A stretch of DNA of 64,000 nt, from the NCBI GenBank assembly GCA_021904315.1, contig CM038915.1:14632001-14696000 (forward strand), written 5' to 3'. The position numbers were made by a program, and so were the translations under genes. The stretch comes from Sphagnum magellanicum (Eukaryota; Streptophyta; Sphagnopsida; Sphagnales; Sphagnaceae). A model generated the notes under the pieces. That model was given only the letters and a program-made list of their open reading frames with translations. It was not told the DNA's origin and searched no databases. Positions 22,088-33,301 of this stretch are shown in pieces; positions within the stretch are counted from its first letter, which is position 1; each line of letters begins with the position of its first letter.

Positions 22088-23280
22088 ACTTAGCCAAATT
22101 TGGCTACAGGTAGGTAGGTGTCAGAGAGGGAAGTAAAATATTTATCTTGGAAGGCTTCTATATTTTTGGGACATGCTAAAACCAATAGTCTAAAAACTGG
22201 CAATTTCAAAAAACATTTCCTTGAAATATGGCGACTTTCTACCATTTTTCCTCCCTAAAATTTCATTTGTATGAGTTGCAAAATGAAAGAACTGAATTTG
22301 AAAGTATGCCCCCAAACTAAAATTGAAGTTGAAATGAGTCCGAACGTTTTTGGATTTTGCCCAAAATTTGGGGTTATTTTCCCCACAAGACAGGGAATAC
22401 GTGTTTACCAATTTTATTTTATTTTCCCTTTTGTGCAAAATTTTGCACAAATTAAGTGTCTCATGTGCTTAAAAATGATGGTCAGCCACAAGAGGATTTA
22501 GCTAAATCTGGCTACAAGACAAATTAGAAAATAAAAGAATCTAGGAATCCTATTACACTTTGGCCAACCACTAAAACCTATTAGTAAATATGGCGATTTC
22601 AAGAAAGAAAGCTAAAAATCTGCCCGAATCCCCCAAAAATCTTGATGATTTCAATACTTTTTTCCTCAATTTTTTCATTTATGCTTGGTATAGCCAGATT
22701 TGGCTAAATCTTCCTAGGAAGGATTGCCACTTTGGCTACAACAGAAATTCCTAAAAATTAAACACTGCTCACTAGGCACAAGGACTATTTTTCTTGTACT
22801 TTTATAATTACTAGTGTAGCGTGTACAGTTGGCCCAGGTGTGAACACATCGGGGCTCAACTGATTTTTCAATCCAAATGCAATTTTTGTAATTTGTTCGA
22901 ATTTCCAGTAACAAAATCCACTAAAAAATCAATATCTTTCACACCTTAGTTCTGAAAATTATGAAATAAACTTTATTAAATCTGACTCACTGAGGGCTTT
23001 CCAAGAACAACAAGAACAACCCCCAATCTCAATACAGTTTTCAATTTTGTTTAGTTTTCATTGAGAAAATAATTCAATAAACAAATAATTTCCACACCTT
23101 AGCTTCAAATAGTCTCAAACTCAGTAGGTGCACCTCTACTCATCAAAAGAGCTTTCCGAAGATACCAAAAGCATAGCATGAAGCACCTTGGATTGGGAGA
23201 TCTCAGTGGGACAAGACAAAACAAAACAAACTACCTTGCTTCATAGATAGATGTTGTTTATAGCCAAATTTGGCTAAGTC
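22088..23280. repeat. Nested palindromic motifs TAGCCAAATTTGGCTA
   Basis: The self-complementary 16-mer TAGCCAAATTTGGCTA occurs perfectly at 22091-22106 and 23261-23276, with near-perfect copies at 22499-22514 and 22691-22706. Flanks show that the first two are in one orientation (GAYTTAGC...CTACA) and the last two are inverted (CTATA...GATTT/GACTT on the reverse strand), giving an outer and an inner inverted pair. A related site is at 35651. This could be the ends of nested non-autonomous transposons. Confidence 0.6.
22811..23253. repeat. Dispersed repeat, copy 2 (about 443 bp)
   Basis: Same family and orientation as 5641-6087, matching from CTAGTGT at the left to CTACCTTGCTTCATAGATAGAT at the right. 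It lies inside the interval bounded by the outer TAGCCAAATTTGGCTA pair, right next to the rightmost copy. Confidence 0.8.
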
Positions 23281-24069
23281 TTATTGTGGATGATTGCTAC
23301 TTATATCACAAAATTTGACAAAAAATGTCAGTGGGAGAAATGTGTGTCCTATGTACTTCATTGCCAAAACCCAGCTACTTGATTGGTTCATCCATTTTAA
23401 TGGCTATTCTTAACGTTTTGGGGGACCCGAATTTGGTGGGGGAATAAGATTTTGTGGCCCCATATTTACTCCAAATGTATTGGACCAAAAGTTGCTGTCG
23501 GGGTGTAATTTATTATAATTTGATACTAGTTTTTGACTTGGACCTAAGTGGATGACTTGAAATTGGGGAATTTTACTATTATAAGAATTGTGAGGTCAAA
23601 AAAGTGGGGGACAGATGTTCAGAAAACACCAAGTTTAGTTGAAATTGAACTCCAAAAACCTCAGAAACCTCCAAAATTTTGGGCTGATTGGATTGTTGAA
23701 ATGGGAGTCCTAAATTGTTTTATGAGGAATTAACTTCAGTACACTGACGCTCACGTGTTGTGTATCATAGGCTTGTCCCTAGGAACAAAAGGAAAAAAAT
23801 TTGTGACCAATGAGATTGCTCAAATGAGAGATTTTTAAGAGTTGCCTTGGTGAGAGTCTATTTATTTAGATGTTCAATGTGATTGCAAAGAGCTTTTAAC
23901 AAGAATTTTGGTTTGGAGTTTGTGCATTGTTATCCTTCTCCGATTCTTCTCAAAGATTTTAGTCAAGGTGCTCCTCCTAGTATAGAAGACAAGATTCCAG
24001 CACATTTTTTGTGCTGCTTGTTGAGTTTGTTAGGAAAACATGCTTCTCATGCAAACATAATAGACTTTT
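23281..24069. other. Intergenic, nothing recognised
   Basis: Two short open frames (near 23548-23733 and 23883-24164) have no recognisable similarity. The second runs into the MITE copy that starts at 24070, so its end at least is not a gene. Confidence 0.4.
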
Positions 24070-24372
24070 CGGTAAAGTCACCCTGTCTTCACCTTGTCTT
24101 TGGGCATCCTTTCACCCCAAACCCCTCTTTCAGTGAGGTGTGCAAAGTAAAGAAATTCCATTAAATCTGGGTATGAAATGCTGAGAGGTTCGAGAGTAAT
24201 TATAGTAAGTGTACAGGTAGGAGTAGCGAAAATATATGTAGCAGCAGTGCAGTCGCTCAGTAAAACGGAAAGAGGGGGTCAAAACAGGATGAAACTCAGT
24301 TTACTATGGTGTTTTTCTCAGTTCCACCCCCCCCCCCCCCCCCCGGCCCCTTGAATGCTAATGTACTTTTTT
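24070..24372 (-). mobile_element. Truncated MITE copy (CCGTAAAGTCA family)
   Basis: This is the reverse-complement relative of the complete element at 42200-42590. It starts with CGGTAAAGTCACCCTGTCTT, then shares CACCTTGT, CTTTCACCCC, AACCCCTCTTTCAGTG, GTATGAAATGCTGA, GGTTCGAGAG, AATTATAGTA, TGTACAGGTAGGAG, AAACTCAG and finally TTGAATGCTAATGTACTTTTTT. Similarity stops there, before the other terminal repeat, so one end is missing. It contains an 18-base C run at 24327-24344. Confidence 0.8.
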
Positions 24373-24875
24373 GGCCTTGGCCTACAAGGCAAGGATATTA
24401 TGTTTAGATCATTATAGATTATGGGATTTTGGCCCATAGGTAATAGGTCTATTTTTATATGAGGATTTTTGAAAGATGATATGTTGGCTTGTCTTGAAAC
24501 CTGAGATTAGTTGTAGAGTTATAATATCTTGAAGGAGTTTGGTTTCTTCTAGAGGATTTTTTGAAGTTTATATGTTTGCATGATGAAATATTTGAGTTCC
24601 CATAATTCTTTTTTTGCCTTAACATATATTTTTAATGCAAATGGCAAGGCCACAGTGTGACACGCCCCTTGATTTTTAATCTCACTGGGTTTTGGACCAA
24701 ACTCAGGATTCTGGTGCTCTGTTTTTTTGACTTAAGGGAAAACTCAGATTCGGGCACCCAGAAAATTTGGTTTCGGTTTCTATTTGAATAAACTTCCACA
24801 GTCAAAAAGACAAACCCTGCTCAGAACCAAACGGTTCTCCACAGGGCTGCACCGTCAGGCCCGGAAAGGGGGCAA
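24373..24875. other. Intergenic, nothing recognised
   Basis: No open frame, RNA gene or repeat was recognised. Confidence 0.5.
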
Positions 24876-25225
24876 CAGTGAACCAGCGCCCACCAGTGCA
24901 CCATCAAGGATGGATGATATGTGATCAGGAAACAGTTTTCTGTTGGGTTCCAGTTCCCTGGATAACCAGGGTAGTTAGCTCAGTTGCTTTATTTACTACC
25001 TACCAACCAGGTAGGTAGTAAAAATGGCCTCTACCTACTATGTACAAAACTATCTACTTACCTAGTAGTCCCCTATTTTATTATCTACCTGTCTATATGT
25101 TAGACCTACTTCTTATAGAATGGCGTACCAAGATGAAACCAGGTAGTAACCCAGTTGAGTCTCATCCACAACTGAGTCACAACAGGCATCCAGTGGATGG
25201 TGCACTGGTGGGTGCTGGTTCACTG
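24876..25225. mobile_element. Foldback element with 30-bp inverted ends
   Basis: A 30-bp left arm (24876-24905, starting CAGTGAACCAGC) is the inverted complement of 25196-25225 with a single mismatch. Inside lie further inverted pieces: a perfect 13-bp hairpin TTTACTACCTACC / GGTAGGTAGTAAA (24992-25004 and 25010-25022, 5-base loop), and CTCAGTTG (24980s) against CAACTGAG (25170s). The whole 350-bp segment can fold on itself. No coding frame is present, so it would be a non-autonomous foldback or MITE-type element. No clear target-site duplication was found. Confidence 0.7.
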
Positions 25226-26452
25226 CGGCACAGAAAGGGCGCCGGTCAGTGCTCGAGGGGGGGGGGGTGGGTATTTAGGGTCTCGTCACTCATTCTTCTT
25301 CTTGAGTTGCATTCCATCAAGTGAACTTGCTTTGTTTTATTTGTTCCGACAAGCCTATCTTTGAGCATAATGTTCATGGCACTAGTTTCCAATTATTGGT
25401 TTGCATTTTGCATCAGTTGCATGGACTCACTTTGCTTTGTTTTGTTTCATTGAACAGGCCTTCTTGTCGATGAACTACCAGAGAAACAAACCGATGGACT
25501 CACATTCTGATGGTTTTAAAATTATTGTCACCGTCCTATGCCCTGCGATCTGCCTACGCTAAGTTCATGATGACCTTTGTGGTGGGTCAGATTCACCAAA
25601 TGAGAGTCCGAGGGTCCTTATTTTTGGAATCTCCACCCCCCCACCCCCCCTCCTCCCCAACCCTGGGGCTTCTCAAAATTACCAGCCCTTCCAAGTTTTG
25701 TCCTATTCTCTTTTGCATTTTGCACCCATCATGTGAATGAAATAATTTTGCATCATGTTTGGAATAATGAGTTGCATGCAAATCCCATCTAAAACTACCC
25801 CCAACATATTATATGATTGTGTTGATGAGAAATGGAAAATTTGAAACTAAGAGTGAAACTAAGAGAGGACAAGAATGCAAGAATGAAAAAGAATATATGG
25901 AACAAAAAGAGGAAACAACCTCAAAAGATAAAGAACAAAAATGGGGATTGAAAGCCAAACATGTGAAAATGCCATTGAGTTAAATCATTTTATTTATTTG
26001 TGAGATTTTTCCAATTTTTAATAACACCTTCTTTATAGTGATTTTTATTTTTAATTTTTCAATTTTCTGATGTTGTATCATTGTCTAGCATCTCATGAGG
26101 GATTTAGCATTAAATGATGACAGATTTCTCGAACATGTCTACATAGTATAAATTCTTTTGTTAAAATAATGTTGCCAAACCAAAATCAGAGTTGAAATGT
26201 GGCAAAAGAAATTTCAGTTATTTTTCTTGAGAATTTGGCAATTTTTTTCAGAAAAATGGGGAATATTGTAATAGAACATTCCCTTTTTATTTTTTATTTT
26301 CACATTTTGGCGAAATGTGGCACCCAAAAAAAAACAAAAAAAACCATTGCTTTGTCATAGGACCATGAACTCTATGAAATAAGGGACTTGGATCCCTATG
26401 GAAATTATACACAAAGCTCCGTTTTTCGACAAAACATTTGTCTTACCCCAAG
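25226..26452. other. Intergenic, nothing recognised
   Basis: An 11-base G run lies near 25258-25268 and a C-rich tract at 25632-25660. The short open frames here are not recognisable. Confidence 0.45.
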
Positions 26453-26535
26453 GGTGATGGCTCAATGGGATAGCCCCTATCTGGGACCCTGGTACCTCAA
26501 AAAAAAGGTTCCCGTTTCAAACCCACTAGTATGCA
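26453..26535 (+). mobile_element. tRNA-like SINE head
   Basis: GGTGATGGCTCAATGGGATAGC (26453-26474) resembles a tRNA D-arm / pol III A box. GGTTCCCGTTTCAAACCC (26507-26524) resembles a T-arm / B box at the expected distance. The anticodon stem is not recoverable and the sequence downstream becomes A-rich, so this looks like a decayed tRNA-derived SINE rather than a tRNA gene. Confidence 0.5.
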
Positions 26536-28650
26536 GGTGAAAAAAATTGGAATATATACATTTTGAGTGTAAAATTCCACAAAATAAATTGAAACAATTG
26601 CCTAACTTTGGAAACCACTAAATTTTAATTAATTTTTTAATTTTTTAATAAAAAAAAACTAAAACTGCTGTCATCCATTAACATACTAGAATCTAGACCT
26701 AATCATCAAGAAAAGGATCCACTATATAATATGAAGCTCTATTTTGCATTATTGAGATGTAACTCACATTGATGGGAGACCCTCTTCTCATTAGAAGGGA
26801 ACTTGTCTAAAGTTATCAAGAGGATATATTCAGACCATTTTTACCCACCCAATTTGCAATTGTGTGTCATCTTCAAAATTTAATATGAATATTTAATTTT
26901 TATTTAAAAAAAAGTTGCATGTGGATTGCTTAATAGAAATTGCCTAAATGATCATAAACTCCATTAAATTAGTGCACAATCCAAGTTGATTGCATTATGG
27001 GATTAACTAATGGGATATGTTTAAATTTACTAAACACTATGTTGTTGAGCTACAATCAACACAACTACAAAATGACATCTTAATGCTACAACATGGGTTT
27101 GCTTGTTTCCCATGTCACGAGCTTTTGATGAAATGGCAAAAGCATAAATCAAACAACTACATTGGTAAATAGGCACATGAATTTGAAGGAAGATCACATA
27201 TTGTTCTCACCTGGGTTTTAATTTCAGAGTACTTATAGATCAACATTACTTACATTTTCCCTCTTGATAAATATACACATATACATCAACGAGCTGACCA
27301 ATATAGTATTGTTGCTTTCAAAATATTGAAGTGTTGTTATATCTTGCTCTGACAGTTTAAAACTGCATCTTCACTTCCCATAATTAGATTACATTTTCTC
27401 AGTTTTTCCTTTTTAACGATCCTGGGTGTTGTTTTGTCTATATATAACATATAATATGTTGTGAACAGCTTGTTCAGATTATGTCATTTGTTTTTTGTTT
27501 AACATGCATTATATGTGGAACTTTGGTTTTACTCATCATATTGACATGTTGCACCTAAGTCTTGTGATCACCATGCAGATTGTTTTGTACTTGGGCTTTA
27601 ATTTTAAGGCATGGGTTGTGCATTGATTTGCAAATTTAGCAATGATTTAAGCTGCAGGCTTTCTTCATATGCTTATCAAATCATCATCTTGTATGCATGT
27701 AGGCAAAAGTATGGTTGCACATAAAACATATTTATACACTCCCTACTACGCTGGCAGCTTTGACAGTAATTACATTATTTTCAGAAGTGTTGAAATTTTC
27801 AAAATTGAAAATAATTAATTATTTGACAGACATGTGTTGAATCTGTTGCAGTACTACAAGATATATATATATATATACATATATCATCTTATGCTGAATA
27901 ATGTATGATTTCTATGTGATTTGTGATGCACAAGAGAGCGGACATCAGATGATGAATCACAGGTCGAGCTCCACCTCTCAGTTCTATATGGAGAGTAAAG
28001 TTGTTTCTTTCATGCCAAATTCCTTCTTGCATTGTACTTGAGGCGGAAATTATACACACCCTTCTCTAGACTGGAAAATGATATACTAGTACAAACTTTT
28101 ATAACAACCAAAGCAAACAATTAATGATCTACCTGCCCAAATCATCAATCATGTATCATGATGGACACATCAATGTTGCTCTGGATTGCTCAAGTTAGAA
28201 TTTTAAGGATTGGTGATTAGAGGTCCTTTTGCAAGTGCAATATGGAACTACATATATAACTCATGTTTTTTTGACCCAAACAAATCTGATTATATGTACC
28301 TGAAGCCCTCACATCTATGCTTCTAAATGCATGCTTTGCAGACATCTAATCCATGGTCAGTAGTATCACTTTGGCAGATGGGTTTGGAAAGCATGATCCA
28401 GCCTTCAAAAGAAATGACAAAATTTGTGAGTACTTGACAGGAATAGAAAAGAGTCAAAAAAGCATTTGGCTCTGGATTTTCTGATGACTCTATATCTGGA
28501 CCTTATAAAATCAGCTACAACTTAAACCTACCAAATTTCTTGATGGCATGAAACAGATGCTAAGATTTTGAGCAAATCACCATCTGGAAACTTTTTTTTC
28601 AGAACCATTCCAATACAAGAAATTAGTACCTCCTTGTTGCTAAAGGTAGG
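26536..28650. other. Intergenic, AT-rich
   Basis: No gene supported. It includes a short (AT)n tract at about 27860-27886. Confidence 0.5.
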
Positions 28651-28655
28651 TCCTC

Positions 28656-29640
28656 CTACAATCCAGCTGAAGAAAGTGGCAATGTGGCAGCTGCTGGAAC
28701 TTGAAAAGTTCTAAGCAACAATACCCACAATTTTTCTAAGCCTGTACAGGGTCTTTGCATAATGATCTTGATTTGTCCATTAAACTGAATGAGAGCAAGA
28801 CTTGCTGCTCTGGTTGACAGAATGTGAAGAGAAACTAAACACTGCACCTCCTTTGAAAAGCCAAGTCTAAGTGTGCAAGCCACTTGAAACATTCCTTTCA
28901 CCTGCTCATTCAAGACTGCATTTTGATCAACAGTATACTTTCTCAGCACATCTCAGCATGATGGGGACTAGAAACTTGTCCAAGAAATTGGCAGAAGCCA
29001 TGATGTCAAGAAACTGAGAATGTCAACCTTTTCACAATTCTTATTTGCTCTGAAAAAAATCCTAATGGAAGCTGCTATGAATGCTGCATGCCACCTAAGC
29101 CAAAAAATGTCAAGCTTGTGAGCTCTTTGGGTGCTATACTTACCTTGTTTGCAGGAACCTGCAATAATGCTGTGGTGACCAAGTGAATCTCAAAAGAGTC
29201 TGTTTTCTCACCTTCCCTTGGTTACCAACCTCAGCACGTGGATCATTGACTGACCTAATTACCTCCCTCCATAAATTGTGTTTCCATCTTGTCTCCAGCT
29301 CGCCCATCAAATCCAATATTTTCTGATTGCCTCAGATTCATCAAAATCATCATCTCACTCCAACCAAACTTCTTGAGCTCCCTGTGAATTGCAGGATATA
29401 AATTGCTCATATGGATGCCAGGCATACCAGCACCCAATGAAGACATCAATATACTGCCCAGAAACTACCACCCATGCTCCTCATGGAATACAACTACCAT
29501 GCACAGACACAATCTTTACCAGCCTTAGTCTATGTCCAATGGCAATTGTCTCCCTCGTGTATCATTGAAATCTGAGCTTGTTGTAGCTCCTGAATCCAAT
29601 GGTACATGAATAGAGCCTTTAGATCCAAATTACTCCCAAA
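28656..29640 (-). pseudogene. Unidentified decayed coding region (minus strand)
   Basis: Minus-strand segments with protein-like composition appear in order but in different frames: LDLKALFMYHWIQELQQAQ (about 29630-29560); overlapping frames giving DDDFDESEAIRKYW and then GELETRWKHNLWREVIR and SVNDPRAEVGNQGK (about 29350-29200); FLDKFLVPIMLRCAEKV (about 28990-28940); and a 97-codon open stretch at 28949-28656 containing QVKGMFQVACTLRLGFSKEV and LHILSTRAASLALIQFNGQI, ending PAAATLPLSSAGL. Frame switches without splice signals point to frameshifts. I do not recognise the family. The last stretch is the longest intact piece. Confidence 0.4.
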
Positions 29641-30686
29641 CCCCTTGAAGTATTCACATCACTGCAGCACCTAGAACCCTAAACTCTAAAAACCTGCACA
29701 GTTGAGCGATGGGTTATTGGAGATTGTGTTCTTCTTGCCAATATTGGATCATGTCTCTAACAGGGATGTCTCTCTAGGTTCCTCACAGCCCGCTTGAGAT
29801 CCAAACTCACAAAACAGTTTGTGCATTCCAGCTGCCCACAGTGGCACTAACAGTGAATTCAAGCCTTGCATCAAATCATTTCATAATTCTGGATTGACCC
29901 AATAATATGTCTGATTCCTGATATATACCTATTTGGAGAAATGCTGCCCCAACTTTTAGTAGAAGGAAATGCCAAACCCTCCATCCAACAAGCTCAGTAA
30001 AAACATCTGCGGTGATCCCACTCTTTCAACACTTCCTGTCAGGCACAGTAAAACAACCACCCATGACCATCAACCCTTCTTACTAATTCTCCTTGAAGGT
30101 GCTAAATCCTTGAAGCATTCCTTCAGTTTTAGTTTTGTGCAAAATCCATCTCTCACCCATCAAGAGATCTTCAAATGTACTATTGCCAGAACCATCAGAA
30201 GACAAAATCAAGAATCACCATATAGTGTCACCACGAAAGATTCAATGCATTTTTCATACTACTTGATATAATTTGAGGTCACCATTTTCCAATTACCTCA
30301 TGATTGCACAATTCAATGCACAGAAAAGAAGAACCACATTACCACATTCCATTATGCATACCAAGACCACACCATTGCACACCTTATAATACTCAAGATT
30401 ACTATTCCATTTTAAAGAAGAACCCAACTTGGGGTATTGTGCAAGGATAGGAAACACATATTCAGGACAATAGGGTTTTTTGTGTGCATGGATGGGGGGA
30501 ACAACAGTCTGTGGCAGTAGGGGAATTTGATTGTGACAATAGGGGAGTTGCCATGACAAGTCCCTTTTCCAAAAACACGCTTCATTTTTTTTCACAAATT
30601 TTTTTTGGGGAGAAATTTCTATAATTAAGACTTGAACACTACTAAAACAATATAATTTCAACCCAACTTAATATACAAGTATACTA
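29641..30686. other. Intergenic or further gene debris
   Basis: The minus strand shows one more protein-like piece near 29860-29780 (MHKLFCEFGSQAGCEEP), possibly the upstream part of the decayed gene to its left. Otherwise nothing is supported, including the open frames at 29969-30271 and 30293-30661. Confidence 0.3.
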
Positions 30687-30902
30687 AAGGTGCATTCATA
30701 CTTGGTGTTAAGGACTTAGGTGTTATTTCCCCTAACATCAAGCTAGTTATTTAGGACCTAAACCCTATTTACCACAAAGATTTTATCTTAAGGTAACATT
30801 CACTTAATATTAAACAATCACCCATTTAACATTGGGTGCCACCTAAGATGCCACCTAGATTTTCACTTAACACTGACTTAGCATTAGGTGTGAATGCACC
30901 TT
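30687..30902. mobile_element. 216-bp foldback/MITE with AAGGTGCATTCAYAC ends
   Basis: The left end AAGGTGCATTCATAC (30687) and the right end GTGTGAATGCACCTT (ending 30902) are inverted complements with one mismatch. Imperfect complementarity continues inward for about 35-40 bp (TTGGTGTTAAGGACTTAGG against CCTAATGCTAAGTCAGTG). No coding frame. A clear target-site duplication was not seen. Confidence 0.7.
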
Positions 30903-31765
30903 GATACAAATAACAAATATTCACTCTTTGCCCTTCTTACGTTTACCCTTGCCAAGATTTACCAACTTGTAAAGTCTTCATATTGTTACCTGTATTGGGA
31001 GGTTTTCAAAGCCTCTCTCTACCTTTCTTTGGCAGATAGGTTATGTATTTTGAAATTATTTATTTATCCTTAGCCAGCTGATGTAGCAAAATAAATATAT
31101 ACCCATGCAACACCCATCTAAACCAATAATGCTTCTGTGAATGACAATCACACATGACATATATTGAATTCTAACTTAGAATGGCCTCCATATATGATGA
31201 TTCTTTTGGAATCTGGAACCCTAGTTCCTGGCATTGGAAGAAAATGTCAATAGAGGTTTTATTCCTAGATCTCTCTATAAACAAGTATACCTAGCAACTT
31301 GAGTTGACAAATGCAAGTGCTAAAGATCTTCTAGTCTCCACTTACTGGCGACCAGCTCTTCCCTGGGGCGGCTAGCCTGGGCTGTTTCTCCTCTCTTTCT
31401 GCAATGACTTCTCTTCCCAGTTATTTTGTTTGGTGAAATTTCATTCCCAGTTACACATTTGATGCCCCATTATGCTGAAACTGGCTGTTCTCGCCCCCTT
31501 GTCGCCCGACTTTACGGACGACTTTATTGTTACTAACAAAATTTTAAAATGAAGGGCCTTGCAGAAAACAGAAGATCCTCCAATATTAAAAAGAAAACAT
31601 AATGAGGACTTGTAGAAAAAAGCCAAAAGAAAATGTTTTAAAAGCAAAACCTGAAGTGCTGGAATGAAACATGGCACAACTAGTTGCAAACAAATTGCAT
31701 GTGAGAAACAAGTAGATGCCCCAACAAACATTATAATAGAATATGGTTATTTCTTATTGAAGTAG
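30903..31765. other. Intergenic, nothing recognised
   Basis: No gene supported. A CGACTTTACGG word at 31507-31517 is one base different from the terminal repeat of the MITE family at 42200 and may be a solo end. Confidence 0.4.
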
Positions 31766-31996
31766 CAGACAACCATGTAAGGTGAACTTTGTGGTTTCAT
31801 CCACTACAATGTGAAATATGTGATGTTCATTTGTGGCACATATTATATTAATATTACATTTTGACATTAGTTTCAAACGCACATCGTGTCAAATTAATGC
31901 CAAATTCTAATATTAATGGAACATGTGCCATGATAAACATCACATATTTTACAATGTAATGAATGAAACCACAAAGTTTACCTCACATGTGTCTCA
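31766..31996. mobile_element. 231-bp near-complete foldback element
   Basis: Almost the whole element is an inverted repeat. The left arm from about 31766 (CATGTAAGGTGAACTTTGTG at 31774, TTTCAT, AAATATGTGATGTT, GGCACAT, ATTAATATTA) pairs with the reverse complement of the right arm (CATGTGAGGTAAACTTTGTG, TTTCAT, AAATATGTGATGTT, GGCACAT, ATTAATATTA). The arms are about 100 bp at roughly 80% identity by eye, with a short centre near 31880. A transcript would fold into a long hairpin. No coding frame. Confidence 0.8.
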
Positions 31997-33301
31997 TGAA
32001 CCAAGCCCTACAATTGTAAAAAAACCATATTTTGATCTAGTGAAACAAAAAAATTCTCAGCTTAAAACACATGTCAAGTATTGCTTATAAGATGCCCCAC
32101 TAGGCTCTATAGGACCTCACATATTTTGTAAGGACTGAGCCATGGCATCATCAAAAACTGACAGGGCTTGAAGTGGAGGAAGTTGCCCAAACATGAGCAA
32201 ACTCTTGAAAGGCAAATTAAGAAGAACAATAGCTTAGTACCTTGGTGAATTTGGCACATGAATGCCAAATAATTTATTTACTTTTGGATTCTTGGTTTAA
32301 TGGTTTAATTTTTAATTTTGAAAATTTTGACAATAAAGAATGAATTTATTGTAAAGTACCTTTGTGTCTAGCAATTTGGAAATGTGATCAGGTGTACCTC
32401 TATTTAGTATTCTCCTTTCAAGACAACCAAAAAAAACCAAACTTTACATCTTAAAAAAATTTCTCAAAATTTTGACAAATTAAAAAATAATAAAAAGAAA
32501 TTGGCAGATTAAAAAATAATTTAATTTATGCTGAAGCTGCCAAGGTACTACACAATATATGTCTCATAAGAAATACATCTCTTGAGAAATCTGGATTCTC
32601 ATGATTAAGGTTTAAACTTTCTCTTTTAAGTGAAGGAAACACTTAAAGAAAAACTTGCAGAAAAGGACTTACAAAAAACCGTGAACAAAAAAGGACAATT
32701 CAACAAAGACCAAACAAGAAGGAGAAAACCAAAAAAAATACTCACTGGCAATATGAACGACAGCAACAGACTTTCAATTGTTCAGAGAAAATTCGACAAA
32801 AAAGTTGCAATTTTTTTTTGGAAAAAGCTAAATCCATGCAATCCATGCAACAAATGTGACACAAATCCACAAAAACTACATGACAACTGCAAATTGCACT
32901 CACTAATCAGGATTATTATAACCTAATCTGAACCAGAACTCTCTAATTATCAGAATTTGCACCAGTACTGAAATTAATGCCTACAGGCTTGTAGATATGT
33001 ACAAATACTAATGTTGCAATTTTTAGTAGAAAAAGTAGCTTCCTATGTGTGGCGCAGGGCTCGCAAATTTTCAGTTCAGCAGCGAATGGCATGCGTTTCT
33101 TCAGACACCTGTTGGGGGAGGGAGGCGACAACAAAAATTTTTTTTAAAAAAAAAATGCTTCTTTTTTCAGCATGGAGCTAAAAGGTAGATGCTCCAATAG
33201 ACTCCGTTTTCATTACAAAAATTTGTAAAAAATAAATCTATGTGTAAAATATATGGGATGACTATTCACATACTGGGGGCTGCCCCAAAAAAAAAAATCA
33301 C
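31997..33301. other. Intergenic, nothing recognised
   Basis: AT-rich. The lysine-rich open frame at 32630-32926 reflects A-rich sequence and is not recognisable. Confidence 0.45.

Noticed and set aside
30674-30912. 8-bp target-site duplication around the 30.7-kb element
   Set aside because: The flanking octamers do not match well enough to call.
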